Below, piece after piece: positions 48,251 through 57,694 of a stretch of 64,000 nucleotides of DNA (position 1 is its first letter; each line of letters starts with the position of its first letter). The stretch is taken from contig NZ_WNJO01000007.1 in NCBI RefSeq assembly GCF_009720675.1, positions 62,001 through 126,000 on the forward strand, given 5' to 3'. The translations under genes were made by a program, and so were the position numbers. The notes below the pieces were generated by a model. The model made no database searches. It was not told the DNA's origin and saw nothing but the letters and a program-made list of their open reading frames with translations. This stretch comes from Secundilactobacillus folii (GTDB lineage: Bacteria > Bacillota > Bacilli > Lactobacillales > Lactobacillaceae).

Positions 48251-48814
48251 TTAATTTTTAGACTGTTTATTGGCATAATGCCAGGCACGGTTCCCTGGTA
48301 GCCCCATTGGGACGTTGAATTCAGCGTGCCACGCTTTTGAAGGAAACTTGATTTTTGAGCGCCGATTAGCCCAGTGATCTAAGGTTGCCGCGATACAGAT
48401 GCAGATTGGTTCAAGCTTGCGATTAGCAATTTGCATGGCGCGCAGGTCACCGTCACCCTGGGAACTCATGATTGTCGTCGTCCCGTGAAATACCTTATAA
48501 TTACCGGTATTCAAATTACCCACAATAATCCAGTGGAGGTTACTGATGTATATCATTTCGTTAAAGAAGCCTAAGCGCTTCGAAATCGCCCCAACTTTTT
48601 TGCCCTGATAATAGATGTCGAAGCGGGGGAGGAGCCCCAGAGAGGTTTGCTTGAGCTCTGCCAGCAGATCACCACTGATCTGGTACAGGGAAAGCGCGTC
48701 TTGATGGCGCCCCCACTTCCCAATCAACAGGTAAACAGAACGTTTATTCACGTCGCGGACGACACTGGCCCCCTTAGCAGCTAAACTGTCCTGACGAATA
48801 TACAGTGTGCGCAT
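48251..48814 (-). CDS. LURP-one-related/Tubby-like (YxjI type) protein
   Basis: The 187-residue protein has the beta-barrel pattern of the LURP-one-related/YxjI family: RTLYIRQDSLA at the N-terminus, then alternating strands with conserved Gly/Trp (YLLIGKWGR, IISNLHWIIVGNL). Family members resemble Tubby C-terminal domains and phospholipid scramblases; bacterial function is unknown. The ATG at 48814 has GGAGGGGC just upstream on the minus strand. A longer in-frame start at 48862 lacks a ribosome site. Confidence 0.6.
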   Translation of the reverse strand: MRTLYIRQDSLAAKGASVVRDVNKRSVYLLIGKWGRHQDALSLYQISGDLLAELKQTSLGLLPRFDIYYQGKKVGAISKRLGFFNEMIYISNLHWIIVGNLNTGNYKVFHGTTTIMSSQGDGDLRAMQIANRKLEPICICIAATLDHWANRRSKIKFPSKAWHAEFNVPMGLPGNRAWHYANKQSKN

Positions 48815-49068
48815 GGAAGCCCCTCCATTCAATCGAGTATTAAGTGGACTCAATCCACCCAATCATATTATGTTTCATTTTAACATGAATGACAGAAAAT
48901 GTGAGCCAGACTACCATTTGTTTTTATATTCTGAATTAAGCTAGGTTTACAAATTTCTAAGTCGCTGCCATTTTGGCAATCGAATGTGACTTTGCCTGGC
49001 CTTAATTTTCTGCTTACTACTAATAATTTGTGAAAATCTATGATAGAATGAACGTTGAGGTGTTGGGA
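48815..49068. other. Divergent intergenic region upstream of ung
   Basis: No gene is supported here. An extended -10, TGATAGAAT (49041-49049), sits 20 bp before the ung start and is the likely ung promoter. No clear operator is visible. Confidence 0.45.
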
Positions 49069-49782
49069 ATGAAACCGTTTATTCATAATGATTGGTGGCC
49101 GGTTTTGGAGCCTGAGTTTAAGAAGGCTTATTACCAAAATCTGCGAGTCTTTCTTGTTCATGAGTACCAGACGCAAAACATCCATCCGGATATGTTTCAT
49201 ATTTTTGAAGCGTTTGAGTGGACGCCATTTTCACAAGTTAAAGTTGTGATTTTAGGACAGGATCCTTATCATGAACCAAATCAAGCTCACGGACTGAGTT
49301 TTTCCGTCTTGCCTGGTGTTCAGATTCCGCCCAGTCTGCGTAACATCTATAAGGAATTACAGTCGGATCTTGGCATTAAGCCTGTGAATCATGGGTATTT
49401 GGAAAAATGGGCAAAGCAGGGTGTGCTGCTTTTGAATTCCGTACTGACAGTGCGAAACGGCCAGGCCTTTTCCCACAAAGGGAAGGGTTGGGAACAGTTG
49501 ACGGATGCGGCGATTCATAAGTTATCTGAACGGCCGATGCCAGTGGTCTTTATTCTTTGGGGTCGCGCAGCGCAGTCGAAGATCAGTTTGATCGATACAA
49601 AATCAAACATTGTGATCCAGTCCGCGCATCCTAGTCCGTTGTCCGCCAATCGAGGTTTCTTTGGATCAAAGCCGTTTTCGAAAACCAACATCGCATTAAA
49701 GTCGCTTGGTGAAGAGCCAATCGATTGGCAGTTACCAGAGCATGTTGATGCCCCGGAGCAGACGCCACAGCATGAGGCATAG
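49069..49782 (+). CDS. ung: Uracil-DNA glycosylase
   Basis: Ung removes uracil from DNA as the first step of base excision repair. The 237-residue protein has the catalytic water-activating motif [17 protein letters not shown] (Asp in GQDPYH) and the DNA-intercalation motif HPSPLSA near the C-terminus. ATG 49069 follows GAGGTG; the earlier in-frame start at 49030 overlaps the promoter. pta follows after 45 bp. Confidence 0.95.
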   Translation: MKPFIHNDWWPVLEPEFKKAYYQNLRVFLVHEYQTQNIHPDMFHIFEAFEWTPFSQVKVVILGQDPYHEPNQAHGLSFSVLPGVQIPPSLRNIYKELQSDLGIKPVNHGYLEKWAKQGVLLLNSVLTVRNGQAFSHKGKGWEQLTDAAIHKLSERPMPVVFILWGRAAQSKISLIDTKSNIVIQSAHPSPLSANRGFFGSKPFSKTNIALKSLGEEPIDWQLPEHVDAPEQTPQHEA

Positions 49783-49827
49783 AGAGAGTTGACTAGTCGG
49801 AATTTCAAACATCTGGAGGTCTAGATT

Positions 49828-50802
49828 GTGGAACTTTTTGATAGTTTAAAGCAAAAGATTAGTGGTTTGAACAAAACGGTGGTTTTCCCAGAAGGGGAAG
49901 ATGTCCGCATCATTGGAGCAGCTACTAGATTAGCTAAGGATAACTTGGTTAAGCCCGTTTTACTTGGAAATACAGATAAGATCAAAGCAACTGCCAGTGA
50001 GAAGGGCTTCGATTTAGGTGACATTCAAATTGAAAATCCAGCTAACGCATCTGGTGATGAGCATAAGAAAATGCTGGATGCTTTAGTTGAACGTCGGAAG
50101 GGTAAGAATACGCCTGAACAAGCAGCTAAGATGCTGGAAGATCCAAACTACTGGGGGACGATGATGGTTTATCTGGGTGAAGCTGACGCCATGGTCTCAG
50201 GCGCCATTCACCCAACTGGTGACACGGTGCGTCCGGCACTGCAAATCATCAAAACTAAGCCAGGGGTTAAACGCATCAGTGGTTACTTCATTTTGTTAAA
50301 GGGTGAGGAACGCTTATTGTTTGCTGACTGTGCGATCAACATTGATTTGGATGCTGACGCGATGGCAGAAGTGGCAGTTGAAAGTGCGCTTACCGCCAAG
50401 AAGTATGACATTGATCCTAAAGTTGCGATGTTGAGTTTTTCGACTAAGGGTTCAGCCAAGGCTGATCAAGTGACCAAGGTTCAAGAAGCGACCAAGTTGG
50501 CTCAAGAAAAGGCACCTGATATTCCAATTGATGGTGAATTACAATTTGACGCCGCTGTCGTGCCAGAAGTCGCTGCTGCCAAAGCACCAGGTTCGAACGT
50601 CGCTGGCCACGCCAACGTGTTCATTTTCCCAGAGCTTGAAGCTGGTAATATTGGTTACAAGATTGCGCAACGACTTGGGGGCTACGAGGCCATTGGTCCG
50701 CTGCTTCAAGGCCTAAACGCACCTGTTTCTGACTTATCTCGTGGTGCTAATGAAGAAGACGTTTACAAGGTCGCTATCATCACTGCGGCTCAAGCGGTTT
50801 AA
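49828..50802 (+). CDS. pta: Phosphate acetyltransferase
   Basis: Pta interconverts acetyl-CoA and acetyl phosphate, feeding ATP production through acetate kinase or, in heterofermenters, reduction of acetyl phosphate to ethanol. The 324-residue short form has VFPEGEDVRIIGAA at the N-terminus, the conserved GAIHPTGDTVRPALQ and GHANVFIFPELEAGNIGYK. The GTG start follows TGGAGG. A terminator follows. Confidence 0.95.
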   Translation: MELFDSLKQKISGLNKTVVFPEGEDVRIIGAATRLAKDNLVKPVLLGNTDKIKATASEKGFDLGDIQIENPANASGDEHKKMLDALVERRKGKNTPEQAAKMLEDPNYWGTMMVYLGEADAMVSGAIHPTGDTVRPALQIIKTKPGVKRISGYFILLKGEERLLFADCAINIDLDADAMAEVAVESALTAKKYDIDPKVAMLSFSTKGSAKADQVTKVQEATKLAQEKAPDIPIDGELQFDAAVVPEVAAAKAPGSNVAGHANVFIFPELEAGNIGYKIAQRLGGYEAIGPLLQGLNAPVSDLSRGANEEDVYKVAIITAAQAV

Positions 50803-50823
50803 TATCACTGAGAATAAAAATCT

Positions 50824-50858
50824 TGGAGCTGCCGGCAGTTGTTGCCCCAGCTCCTTTT
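50824..50858 (+). terminator. Terminator after pta
   Basis: GGAGCTG (50825-50831) pairs with CAGCTCC (50848-50854), then TTTT. Confidence 0.7.
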
Positions 50859-50875
50859 GAGTTAAAGAGGTTATT

Positions 50876-51358
50876 ATGGCACTAACAATGAAAGTTTCTA
50901 CACCAGAAGAAACAATGGCAATCGGCCAGCGGTTGGCACCAATGCTGGCCGCTAAAGATATTATTTTACTGGATGGTGATCTGGGTGCTGGTAAGACGAC
51001 CTTCACTAAGGGTCTAGCCCTTGGACTTGGTATTAAACGAAACGTTAAGAGTCCGACTTTTACAATAATTCGTGAATATCAGGATGGCCGTTTGCCACTC
51101 TATCATATGGATGTCTACCGCCTGGAAGATGGCAGTGGTGATGAGCTTGGACTTGATGAATACTTTGATGGCGATGGTGTCAGCGTTGTCGAATGGTCCC
51201 AATTTGTCGCGGATGAATTACCTGATAGTTATCTGCGAATTGCTTTTAAACGCCTGGATGATCAGGGAGAAAACGTTCGAGAACTGCATTTTGAACCCCA
51301 TGGTCAGCGGTTTATTACAATGGTTCAGCAACTGGAGGATGGCCAAAATGGCAAATGA
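50876..51358 (+). CDS. tsaE: tRNA t6A threonylcarbamoylation ATPase TsaE
   Basis: TsaE is the small ATPase of the TsaBDE complex that makes t6A at position 37 of ANN-decoding tRNAs. The 160-residue protein has Walker A GDLGAGKTTFTKG (about 34-46), the SPTFTIIREY stretch with the switch Thr, and VVEWSQFV. A following GNAT gene overlaps it by 11 bases, so the two are coexpressed. Confidence 0.94.
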   Translation: MALTMKVSTPEETMAIGQRLAPMLAAKDIILLDGDLGAGKTTFTKGLALGLGIKRNVKSPTFTIIREYQDGRLPLYHMDVYRLEDGSGDELGLDEYFDGDGVSVVEWSQFVADELPDSYLRIAFKRLDDQGENVRELHFEPHGQRFITMVQQLEDGQNGK

Positions 51359-51854
51359 TGATGCGTTGGTGATTCGCCAAGCTACATCTCAAGACGCAGT
51401 TGGGCTGCTGGCACTTTTAAAGCAGTTAAAAACTGAATCAACAACCTTTGAGGATACCAGTGACCACCAAATTGGGGTAACCACGCAAGCACAACAAATC
51501 GAAGCTATCGGCAGTTCACTGCAACAGTTATTGCTGGTTGCCTTGATTGATGACCATCCCGTTGGCTTGGCAACGGTGCTGCCCACTAATGAGCAGCAAA
51601 TTGGTGAGATTGGTGTTGCCGTACTCAAAAAATACTGGCAGCAAGGAATTGGTCGGGAACTGATGCTCAGTGGCCTTGACTGGGCAGCACTGCAAAGTCA
51701 ATTTGCCATCATTACTCTGACTGTGCAAACTGTCAATCAGCGCGCTGTGAAACTGTATACCGATATTGGGTTTGAAACTGTGCGTGAACTACAGGTGACA
51801 AATTCAAAGGGACAACGGGTGGCGGCGATTGAGATGCAGTTGGCAGTGAAGTAA
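51348..51854 (+). CDS. GNAT family N-acetyltransferase
   Basis: The 168-residue protein has a typical GNAT fold. LVALIDDHPVGLATV gives the central strands, IGVAVLKKYWQQGIGRELM contains the acetyl-CoA pyrophosphate loop (QQGIGR), and NQRAVKLYTDIGFETV is the C-terminal motif. The substrate is unknown. ATG 51348 overlaps the tsaE end and is served by GGAGG at 51334-51338; longer frames starting further upstream are shadows of tsaE. Confidence 0.85.
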   Translation: MANDDALVIRQATSQDAVGLLALLKQLKTESTTFEDTSDHQIGVTTQAQQIEAIGSSLQQLLLVALIDDHPVGLATVLPTNEQQIGEIGVAVLKKYWQQGIGRELMLSGLDWAALQSQFAIITLTVQTVNQRAVKLYTDIGFETVRELQVTNSKGQRVAAIEMQLAVK

Positions 51855-51944
51855 AAAGCTTCAGTGACCAAATGACGGTTAATAATATGAGTGGTTTCAT
51901 GCACAACAATCAATCTTGATTCGCCACCATTTCAAAACTGTTAT

Positions 51945-52075
51945 CTAGCGTAAACCGTGTTAAAACTCAGATTCTAGCTCTATAGCGACAAAAAGGAAAA
52001 TTTCCTCCATTTGGGAAATTTTCCTTTTTGTCGCTATTCTTTGGTATTTAAGCGAGCTTTGTGATGCTCGTTTTT
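51945..52075. repeat. Palindromic repeat family 1, copy 4, with 23-bp perfect stem
   Basis: It starts at CTAGCG like copy 3. The core pairs 51983-52005 with 52014-52036, 23 bp without mismatch, around loop TCCATTTG. The stem sequence (AGGAAAATTTCC type) differs from the GGGTTCCC stems of the other copies, but flanks such as TATAGCGACAAAAA and ATTTAAGCGAGCTTTGTGA are shared. It can terminate both convergent neighbours. Confidence 0.75.
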
Positions 52076-52086
52076 TATTTTTAGAG

Positions 52087-52620
52087 CTAGGTTAATTTGA
52101 TGAAAGGTTTAATGGCATCCTGTCCAAATGTTTTAGCCTCTGTCAGTAAGATATTAGCGCAGGCTAAGCTGTCATCCAGGGCATTATGATGATGTTCCAG
52201 TGCAATTCCGAGAGCGTCAGCCACGGTGTTTAACTTGTGGTTTACCAGCCGCGGTAAGAATTGCCGGCTGGTCTTCACCGTGTCTAAGGTTAAGTAAGCC
52301 GGAGATGGAATTCCATAATGATTCAAGGTCTGCCTTAAAACACCATTATCAAACTGGGCGTTATGGGCAATGACCAATTGATCAGGGGTGAAAAGTGACT
52401 GGATGTGCGGCCAAACGGTGGGAAAGTCTGGTGCATCGGCTACGTCAGCTTCGTGAATGCCGTGAATTTGGGTATTGCGCCAATAAAATGGGGTGTCTGG
52501 TTTGATCAAGGTGTAAAATTCATCAGCAACTTGGTTGTTGCGGACAATCGTCAACGCCAATGAACAAGCGGAGTAGCGCTTGCCACTAGCAGTTTCAAAG
52601 TCCATTGCGACAAAGTTCAT
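52087..52620 (-). CDS. DnaQ-like DEDDh 3'-5' exonuclease
   Basis: The 177-residue protein has the DEDDh motifs: ExoI in AMDFETA (about residues 5-11), ExoII in IAHNAQFDNGVL, and ExoIII in HHNALDDSLACANIL with the catalytic His and Asp. It resembles the proofreading epsilon fold but has no polymerase or helicase fused, so it may be a stand-alone exonuclease in repair or RNA turnover. The second Met (52620) is chosen because AGGAAGGGAG precedes it; the first Met at 52647 has no such site. The exoA gene lies upstream, so they may form an operon. Confidence 0.85.
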   Translation of the reverse strand: MNFVAMDFETASGKRYSACSLALTIVRNNQVADEFYTLIKPDTPFYWRNTQIHGIHEADVADAPDFPTVWPHIQSLFTPDQLVIAHNAQFDNGVLRQTLNHYGIPSPAYLTLDTVKTSRQFLPRLVNHKLNTVADALGIALEHHHNALDDSLACANILLTEAKTFGQDAIKPFIKLT

Positions 52621-52652
52621 CTTCGCCACTCCCTTCCTGTTATTCATAAAAA

Positions 52653-53417
52653 TTATACGTGAAGATCACTGGTTGTCAAGAATATTGGACAGTGGTCAGA
52701 ACCATAGATCTGGTCTTTGATTCCCGCGGACGCTAGTTTGGGACGTAAAGTGTCACTCGTGACAAAATAGTCGATTCGCCAGCCAGCGTTCCGGTCCCGC
52801 GCGTTAAACCGGTAACTCCACCACGAATACTTGTCCGTTGCGTCCGGGTAGAAGTAGCGGAAGGTATCCGTGTAACCGCGTTTCAACAAATGAGTGAACT
52901 GCTCACGTTCCTGGTCGGTGAAACCAGCATTTTTATGATTGGTCTTGGGATTTCGGATATCAATTTCTTCGTGGGCCACGTTCAAGTCGCCACATAAGAT
53001 GACTGGTTTTTTAGCATTAAGTGCATCCAGATAATCCTGGAAAGCAGCTTCCCAGCCCATGCGAAAGTCCAGCCGTTTTAGACCCGTACCAGAATTAGGC
53101 GTGTAGCAAGTTACCAGGAAGAAGTCTTGATATTCCAGGGTGATTACCCGGCCTTCGTGGTCAAAATCGCTGACACCAATATCGTAGGTCACGTTGAGTG
53201 GCTTGTATTTTGTAAATACCGCAGTGCCAGAATATCCCTTGCGCTCGGCGGAGTTAAAATACTGTTGATAACCAGGCAGGTCCAACGTTAACTGATCTGG
53301 CTGCATCTTGGTTTCTTGGACGCAGAAAAAATCGGCATTGAGGTCTTTAAAAGTGGTCATAAAGTCGTGTCTGACAGCGGCACGAAGGCCATTGACGTTC
53401 CAACTAATAAATTTCAC
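52653..53417 (-). CDS. exoA: Exodeoxyribonuclease III/AP endonuclease
   Basis: The 254-residue enzyme cuts DNA at abasic sites. It starts with KFISWNVNGLRA and contains the metal-binding Glu in FFCVQETKM, the DLNVAHEEID stretch and the C-terminal SDHCPI with catalytic Asp-His. GTG 53417 is the likely start: GGGAGG lies 9 bases upstream, whereas the ATG between them is too close. It complements ung, located 4 kb away, in base excision repair. Confidence 0.94.
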   Translation of the reverse strand: MKFISWNVNGLRAAVRHDFMTTFKDLNADFFCVQETKMQPDQLTLDLPGYQQYFNSAERKGYSGTAVFTKYKPLNVTYDIGVSDFDHEGRVITLEYQDFFLVTCYTPNSGTGLKRLDFRMGWEAAFQDYLDALNAKKPVILCGDLNVAHEEIDIRNPKTNHKNAGFTDQEREQFTHLLKRGYTDTFRYFYPDATDKYSWWSYRFNARDRNAGWRIDYFVTSDTLRPKLASAGIKDQIYGSDHCPIFLTTSDLHV

Positions 53418-53573
53418 GAATAACATCCTCCCATTAATCGATTGCTTACTACTTAGTTTATCATTTTTTAAAGCCGTTTGGTTGTGCTCACTCAAAATGA
53501 TGTCTAGGTAAGCAGACGGTGGCTATAACTGTGACGTTGCGAATCGTCAACCGTTTCTTTAACCAGTGTCACA

Positions 53574-53582
53574 TGTTATCAT
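53574..53582 (+). promoter_or_regulatory. Extended -10 promoter of murB
   Basis: TGTTATCAT is a TGnTATnnT element about 50 bp before the murB ATG. No strong -35 is present. Confidence 0.45.
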
Positions 53583-53631
53583 ATTAATAAGCAACAGCGC
53601 GTGGAGCGTAGGAAACGAAAGGAACCTGAAC

Positions 53632-54534
53632 ATGACGTCAAATATCGTGGCAGCTTTTCCAAAGGTTAAGCTACTGGAAAACGAAGCTTTATCAAAGTAC
53701 ACGCATACCAAAACTGGTGGTCGAGCTGATTACCTGGCTTTTCCTAAGAATTTAGATGAGATCCAGTCACTCATGGTCTATGCCAACGAACGAGAGCTAC
53801 CGATTACCACCATTGGTAATGCCAGTAATTTAATCGTTAAAGATGGTGGCATTCGTGGGTTAGTGATGATCTTGACCGAGATGAAAGACATTGAAGTAGA
53901 CGGTGATCTAGTGGTCGCGGATGCTGGTGCTTCCTTGATTCAAACCACTAAAGTGGCACAGTCTGTGGGTCTTAGCGGTCTCGAGTTTGCAGCTGGGATC
54001 CCAGGCAGTGTTGGTGGTGCTATTTTTATGAATGCCGGCGCTTACGGAGGCGAAATCAGTATGGTTGCCGATTCGATTTTAGTTTTGACACCGCAAGCTG
54101 AGATCAAAACGATTCAACGCTCAGATATGGATTTTTCCTACCGTCACAGTCGGGTTCAAGACGAACACGATGTCGTTGTTAGCGCGACATTTAAACTGCA
54201 GTCTGGTGACCGGCACGAGATTCAGGCTAAAATGGATGATTTTAACGCTCGTCGTGCTGCCAAGCAGCCACTTGAGCTGCCTTCATGTGGCAGTGTCTTC
54301 AAGCGGCCAACAGGGTATTATGCGGGCAAACTGATTCATGATGCTGGCTTGCAGGGGTACCAGTATGGTGGTGCGCAAGTGTCCACTAAGCACGCCGGCT
54401 TTATCGTGAACGTTGATCACGCCACAGCATCAGACTATTTGGCTGTGATTGCCCACGTTCAAGCAACGGTACTCAAAGAGGCGGGCGTCCAGCTTGAAAC
54501 TGAAGTTCGCATTATTGGCGAAGATCCGAAGTAG
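53632..54534 (+). CDS. murB: UDP-N-acetylenolpyruvoylglucosamine reductase
   Basis: MurB makes UDP-MurNAc with NADPH and FAD. The 300-residue protein has the FAD-binding [10 protein letters not shown] and [19 protein letters not shown], the catalytic region SCGSVFKRP, and the type II MurB ending without the extra loop. ATG 53632 follows GAAAGGAA; an earlier in-frame start lies in the promoter. The CPA1 antiporter gene starts 23 bp later. Confidence 0.95.
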   Translation: MTSNIVAAFPKVKLLENEALSKYTHTKTGGRADYLAFPKNLDEIQSLMVYANERELPITTIGNASNLIVKDGGIRGLVMILTEMKDIEVDGDLVVADAGASLIQTTKVAQSVGLSGLEFAAGIPGSVGGAIFMNAGAYGGEISMVADSILVLTPQAEIKTIQRSDMDFSYRHSRVQDEHDVVVSATFKLQSGDRHEIQAKMDDFNARRAAKQPLELPSCGSVFKRPTGYYAGKLIHDAGLQGYQYGGAQVSTKHAGFIVNVDHATASDYLAVIAHVQATVLKEAGVQLETEVRIIGEDPK

Positions 54535-54557
54535 TCCTTACGAAAGGGGTTATCTAG

Positions 54558-56678
54558 TTGTCGATCGTAGAAGCCGTTATTTTACTTGCTGTCCTGGTAT
54601 TAATTTCCAACGTCGTCAGCCACTACCTCACTTTTATTCCCGTTAGTTTGATTCAGATTGGTCTTGGGTTAGTCATGGCCCTCTTTTGGGAAATTGAGAT
54701 TCCACTCGATACCGACTGGTTCTTGCTGCTATTTATTGCGCCGCTGCTATTTAATGATGGCCGGCGCTTTCCCAATCGTGAACTCTGGCAACTGCGGGGA
54801 CCAATTTTTGCAAATTCAATTTTATTAGTGTTTTTAACGACCATCGTGGGTGGTTATTTCATTTATTTAATGGTGCCCAAATTGTCACTGTCAGTGAGTT
54901 TTGCGCTGGCTGCCATCTTGTCACCCACAGATCCGGTGGCTGTTCAATCGATTTCAAAGCGGGTGAAGTTACCTGATCGCATCATGCATCTGGTTAGTGG
55001 TGAGAGCCTGATCAACGACGCCTCAGGTTTAATTGCGTTTAAATACGCTGTGGCAGCCACGGTAACCGGCGTATTTTCTTTTGGTAAAGCTGTTGGTGAC
55101 TTTTTTTACATTAGTTTAGTTGGTTTACTGGCCGGATTTATTTTGATGTCCCTAATTGAATTTCTTCGCGATATTTTGCGCCGGCAGGGGATCAATGACG
55201 TGGTGTTCAATACGGTGTTACAGATTATGACGCCGTTTGTGATTTACGTTGTTGCTGAAGAGTTACTTCACGCTTCTGGAGTGATTGCGGTGGTGACCGC
55301 TGGTGCGCTTTCACACGTTCAGAATTCACGGTTGATTGAAGATTCCCCAGAGCTGAAATTAGTAACTGAAAAAACTTGGGACATCATTGTGTACCTCTTA
55401 AATGGAATCGTGTTCCTGATTTTAGGCGATGAACTGCCGATTGCCACGTCTAAAATCATTAATGATGTGCATTTTAACACCTTTCAAGCGATCGGTTACG
55501 CGTTTGGGGCCTGGTTGATCATCTTAGTGATTCGGGTTGTTTGGATCTATCTTTATTCAGGGATTACAAAACCCAATCGACCTAATTTGCGGGTGGCCTT
55601 GTTAGCTGGTTTATCCGGGGTGCGGGGTGCGGTCACTATGGCCGGTGTGCTGTCGCTGCCATTGGTGACCGCTACTGGACACGCGTTTCCGCAACGGGCG
55701 TTGGTCCTATTCGTTGCGGCTGGGGTGATTATCATCAGTCTGGTGGCAGCCGTGATCACGTTGCCGTTAGTGGCTCCGGACAATTCAGTTCCGTTGCAGA
55801 CTCGAGCAAGTATTGGCGAGGAAACTGATGAGGAGTTTGAGGTTTCAGAAGAGTCTAACGACGCGGAGAAACAATCCGAAAATACTCACCACTTAAGCGA
55901 AGCGCAAGCCAGAATATATATCATGAGGCTCGCGATCAATGCAATCGAAGAACATCGTCGTTTAGAGAATCAGCGTGCTGCCTACGACCTGATTCTTGAT
56001 TATCAATTCATTATTCGACGCCTAGAAATGCAGATTCGTGATGATGCTGAGATGCAGCGGGTAATCGATGATGAACTGGTTTTGCGCCAGGTTGGTCTTG
56101 ATGGGGAGCAGTCAGCATTAGACCGGCTGCATACTCAACACCAAATTTCGAACGCCGCCTATAAATCAGCCAGTAAGCACCTTGCCCGCACGCTTAAACG
56201 GGTTACACAACCAGTGGGGCGCTCAAATTCAACGTTGATTCGAAACTGGACCGGGATCTTTCACCGAATCAGGTTATGGATTCGCGGGACTATTTTCAAG
56301 CGGCAAACAAAAACGATCGATAACGATTGGCAAATGATCGACCGTGAAAGTTCCAAAGCAGCGATAAAGGCCTTGTCGAAATATCTAGCAAAGGACGACG
56401 TTGATTCACAGGTGTTAGACAGGCAGGCAATTTATCACCTTGTTGTTTACTACCGTAACCGAATTGAACGAGCTCGTGAAGACCGCGTTGTTTCCCGCCA
56501 GACGTACGCCAAACAACTCAATCAGCTCAGAGCGGTGGCGCTAGGTGCTGAACGGACGGGCGTGCAAACCTTACTAGAATCTGGAAATATCAGCTGGCAA
56601 ATGGCTGGACGTTTGCGCCAGTACATCAATTATTCCGAAAATGTGTTGATGATGGCGGTCAATGATGAGGTTGAGTAA
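54558..56678 (+). CDS. CPA1 family Na+(K+)/H+ antiporter with long cytoplasmic C-terminus
   Basis: The 706-residue protein has about 12 membrane helices in its first 410 residues with the CPA1 motifs LSPTDPVAVQSI and GESLINDASGL (the ND pair needed for exchange). The C-terminal 290 residues are soluble, charged and largely helical, longer than in simple NhaP proteins, and may be regulatory. It exchanges monovalent cations for protons for pH and sodium homeostasis. The TTG start at 54558 follows AAAGGGG. A strong terminator separates it from the convergent DUF1361 gene. Confidence 0.88.
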   Translation: MSIVEAVILLAVLVLISNVVSHYLTFIPVSLIQIGLGLVMALFWEIEIPLDTDWFLLLFIAPLLFNDGRRFPNRELWQLRGPIFANSILLVFLTTIVGGYFIYLMVPKLSLSVSFALAAILSPTDPVAVQSISKRVKLPDRIMHLVSGESLINDASGLIAFKYAVAATVTGVFSFGKAVGDFFYISLVGLLAGFILMSLIEFLRDILRRQGINDVVFNTVLQIMTPFVIYVVAEELLHASGVIAVVTAGALSHVQNSRLIEDSPELKLVTEKTWDIIVYLLNGIVFLILGDELPIATSKIINDVHFNTFQAIGYAFGAWLIILVIRVVWIYLYSGITKPNRPNLRVALLAGLSGVRGAVTMAGVLSLPLVTATGHAFPQRALVLFVAAGVIIISLVAAVITLPLVAPDNSVPLQTRASIGEETDEEFEVSEESNDAEKQSENTHHLSEAQARIYIMRLAINAIEEHRRLENQRAAYDLILDYQFIIRRLEMQIRDDAEMQRVIDDELVLRQVGLDGEQSALDRLHTQHQISNAAYKSASKHLARTLKRVTQPVGRSNSTLIRNWTGIFHRIRLWIRGTIFKRQTKTIDNDWQMIDRESSKAAIKALSKYLAKDDVDSQVLDRQAIYHLVVYYRNRIERAREDRVVSRQTYAKQLNQLRAVALGAERTGVQTLLESGNISWQMAGRLRQYINYSENVLMMAVNDEVE

Positions 56679-56736
56679 TCATTTTGTTAAGAACATTAAT
56701 GCTGTAAATATTAAAAGTAGTAGAAAAACGTATTAG

Positions 56737-56787
56737 ATAACAAAAGACAGATTTCTATTTTTTGAAATCTGTCTTTTGTTATTTTTG
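56737..56787. terminator. Bidirectional terminator, 19-bp perfect stem
   Basis: The arms 56737-56755 and 56764-56782 are exact reverse complements (core AAAAGACAGATTTC), followed by TTTTT. It serves the antiporter gene and the convergent DUF1361 gene. Confidence 0.88.
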
Positions 56788-56815
56788 AATGATAAAGAGT
56801 GTTCAGGTCATTTAC

Positions 56816-57496
56816 TCAATTTTTTGATTGAGAGCCCGTATTATCGACAACAAGTCGGTCATGAAAGGCTAGGTAGACTAACCAGTAAGCAATCAGCTGA
56901 ATCAGAGTCATTAACCCGACGAAGACTAGCATGGTTGGCGTCCACATGTGCAGCAGTCGACTGATGATCAATTCTGGTGAAATAAACAGGTAGACGGTAT
57001 GAATTCGGAGGAAGCGTCCAACGTAAATACCGACTGACGATAGAAACGTTAACACCAAAACAAGGATCATTTGTAACCAGACACTACCGTGCAAAAAGCG
57101 TTTTGTGATGATGCTAGCGACGTAATTTAAACTCCAAAAGCCGAGTATGACGCAGAACAAAACGCTGATTAGTTCGTAGGTGAAATAGATCCAAACGTGA
57201 AGGTCCAATCTCAGTAAACCATCGACACCATATGGATTAAGTAACGACAGGTGGAACAGGTCTGTCAACAGATAGGGTGCGTTGGGGTAAAAAACTAGCC
57301 AGAGCAATACCAGCAGCCAAAAAGCGAGTCGGTTTCGAGGCCGTTGAGCGGTGAGATGAAAGCTGATCTCGATGGGCAGATAGCCCAAAAAAGTATTTAA
57401 AATCAAAAAGGTAAATGGTTCGTGTGCGAACCGCCATAAAAATATTAGCCATAACACTAGGAACGCACGAATTTGCCAGCGTGCATGACCTGCCAA
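56816..57496 (-). CDS. DUF1361 family membrane protein
   Basis: The 226-residue protein has six or seven hydrophobic segments and the DUF1361 core: WLVFYPNAPYLLTDLFHL with the conserved N-x-PY motif, and RFLRIH-like residues in a later loop. No function is established for the family. The likely start is TTG 57496, with GAGGAAGTGAT upstream on the minus strand. It is divergent from cdaA. Confidence 0.78.
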   Translation of the reverse strand: MAGHARWQIRAFLVLWLIFLWRFAHEPFTFLILNTFLGYLPIEISFHLTAQRPRNRLAFWLLVLLWLVFYPNAPYLLTDLFHLSLLNPYGVDGLLRLDLHVWIYFTYELISVLFCVILGFWSLNYVASIITKRFLHGSVWLQMILVLVLTFLSSVGIYVGRFLRIHTVYLFISPELIISRLLHMWTPTMLVFVGLMTLIQLIAYWLVYLAFHDRLVVDNTGSQSKN

Positions 57497-57650
57497 TTTA
57501 TCACTTCCTCACTCGATACTCACTATTTAAATAGTAACAGATTCCTTATGAGGTCGCATGAAATTTAACGTTGTTTATGAAATTTTATCAAACCAATTAT
57601 TGAGGCCGGCCATAAATCTAGTGGGCTAACCCATATTATCGGTCTTGGCG

Positions 57651-57659
57651 TGCTATAAT
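57651..57659 (+). promoter_or_regulatory. Extended -10 promoter of cdaA
   Basis: TGCTATAAT carries a perfect -10 hexamer (57654-57659) with the TGn extension, 36 bp before the cdaA ATG. The -35 region is weak. Confidence 0.65.
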
Positions 57660-57694
57660 GTTACCTGAATAGATTTTTGGAGGGAAATTATCAA

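Noticed and set aside
48880-49200. Minus-strand open frame upstream of ung
   Set aside because: It overlaps the ung promoter and start antisense and has no ribosome site or recognisable domain.
51072-51347. N-terminal extension of the GNAT gene across tsaE
   Set aside because: This part is the shadow of tsaE in another frame; the GNAT homology and ribosome site start at 51348.
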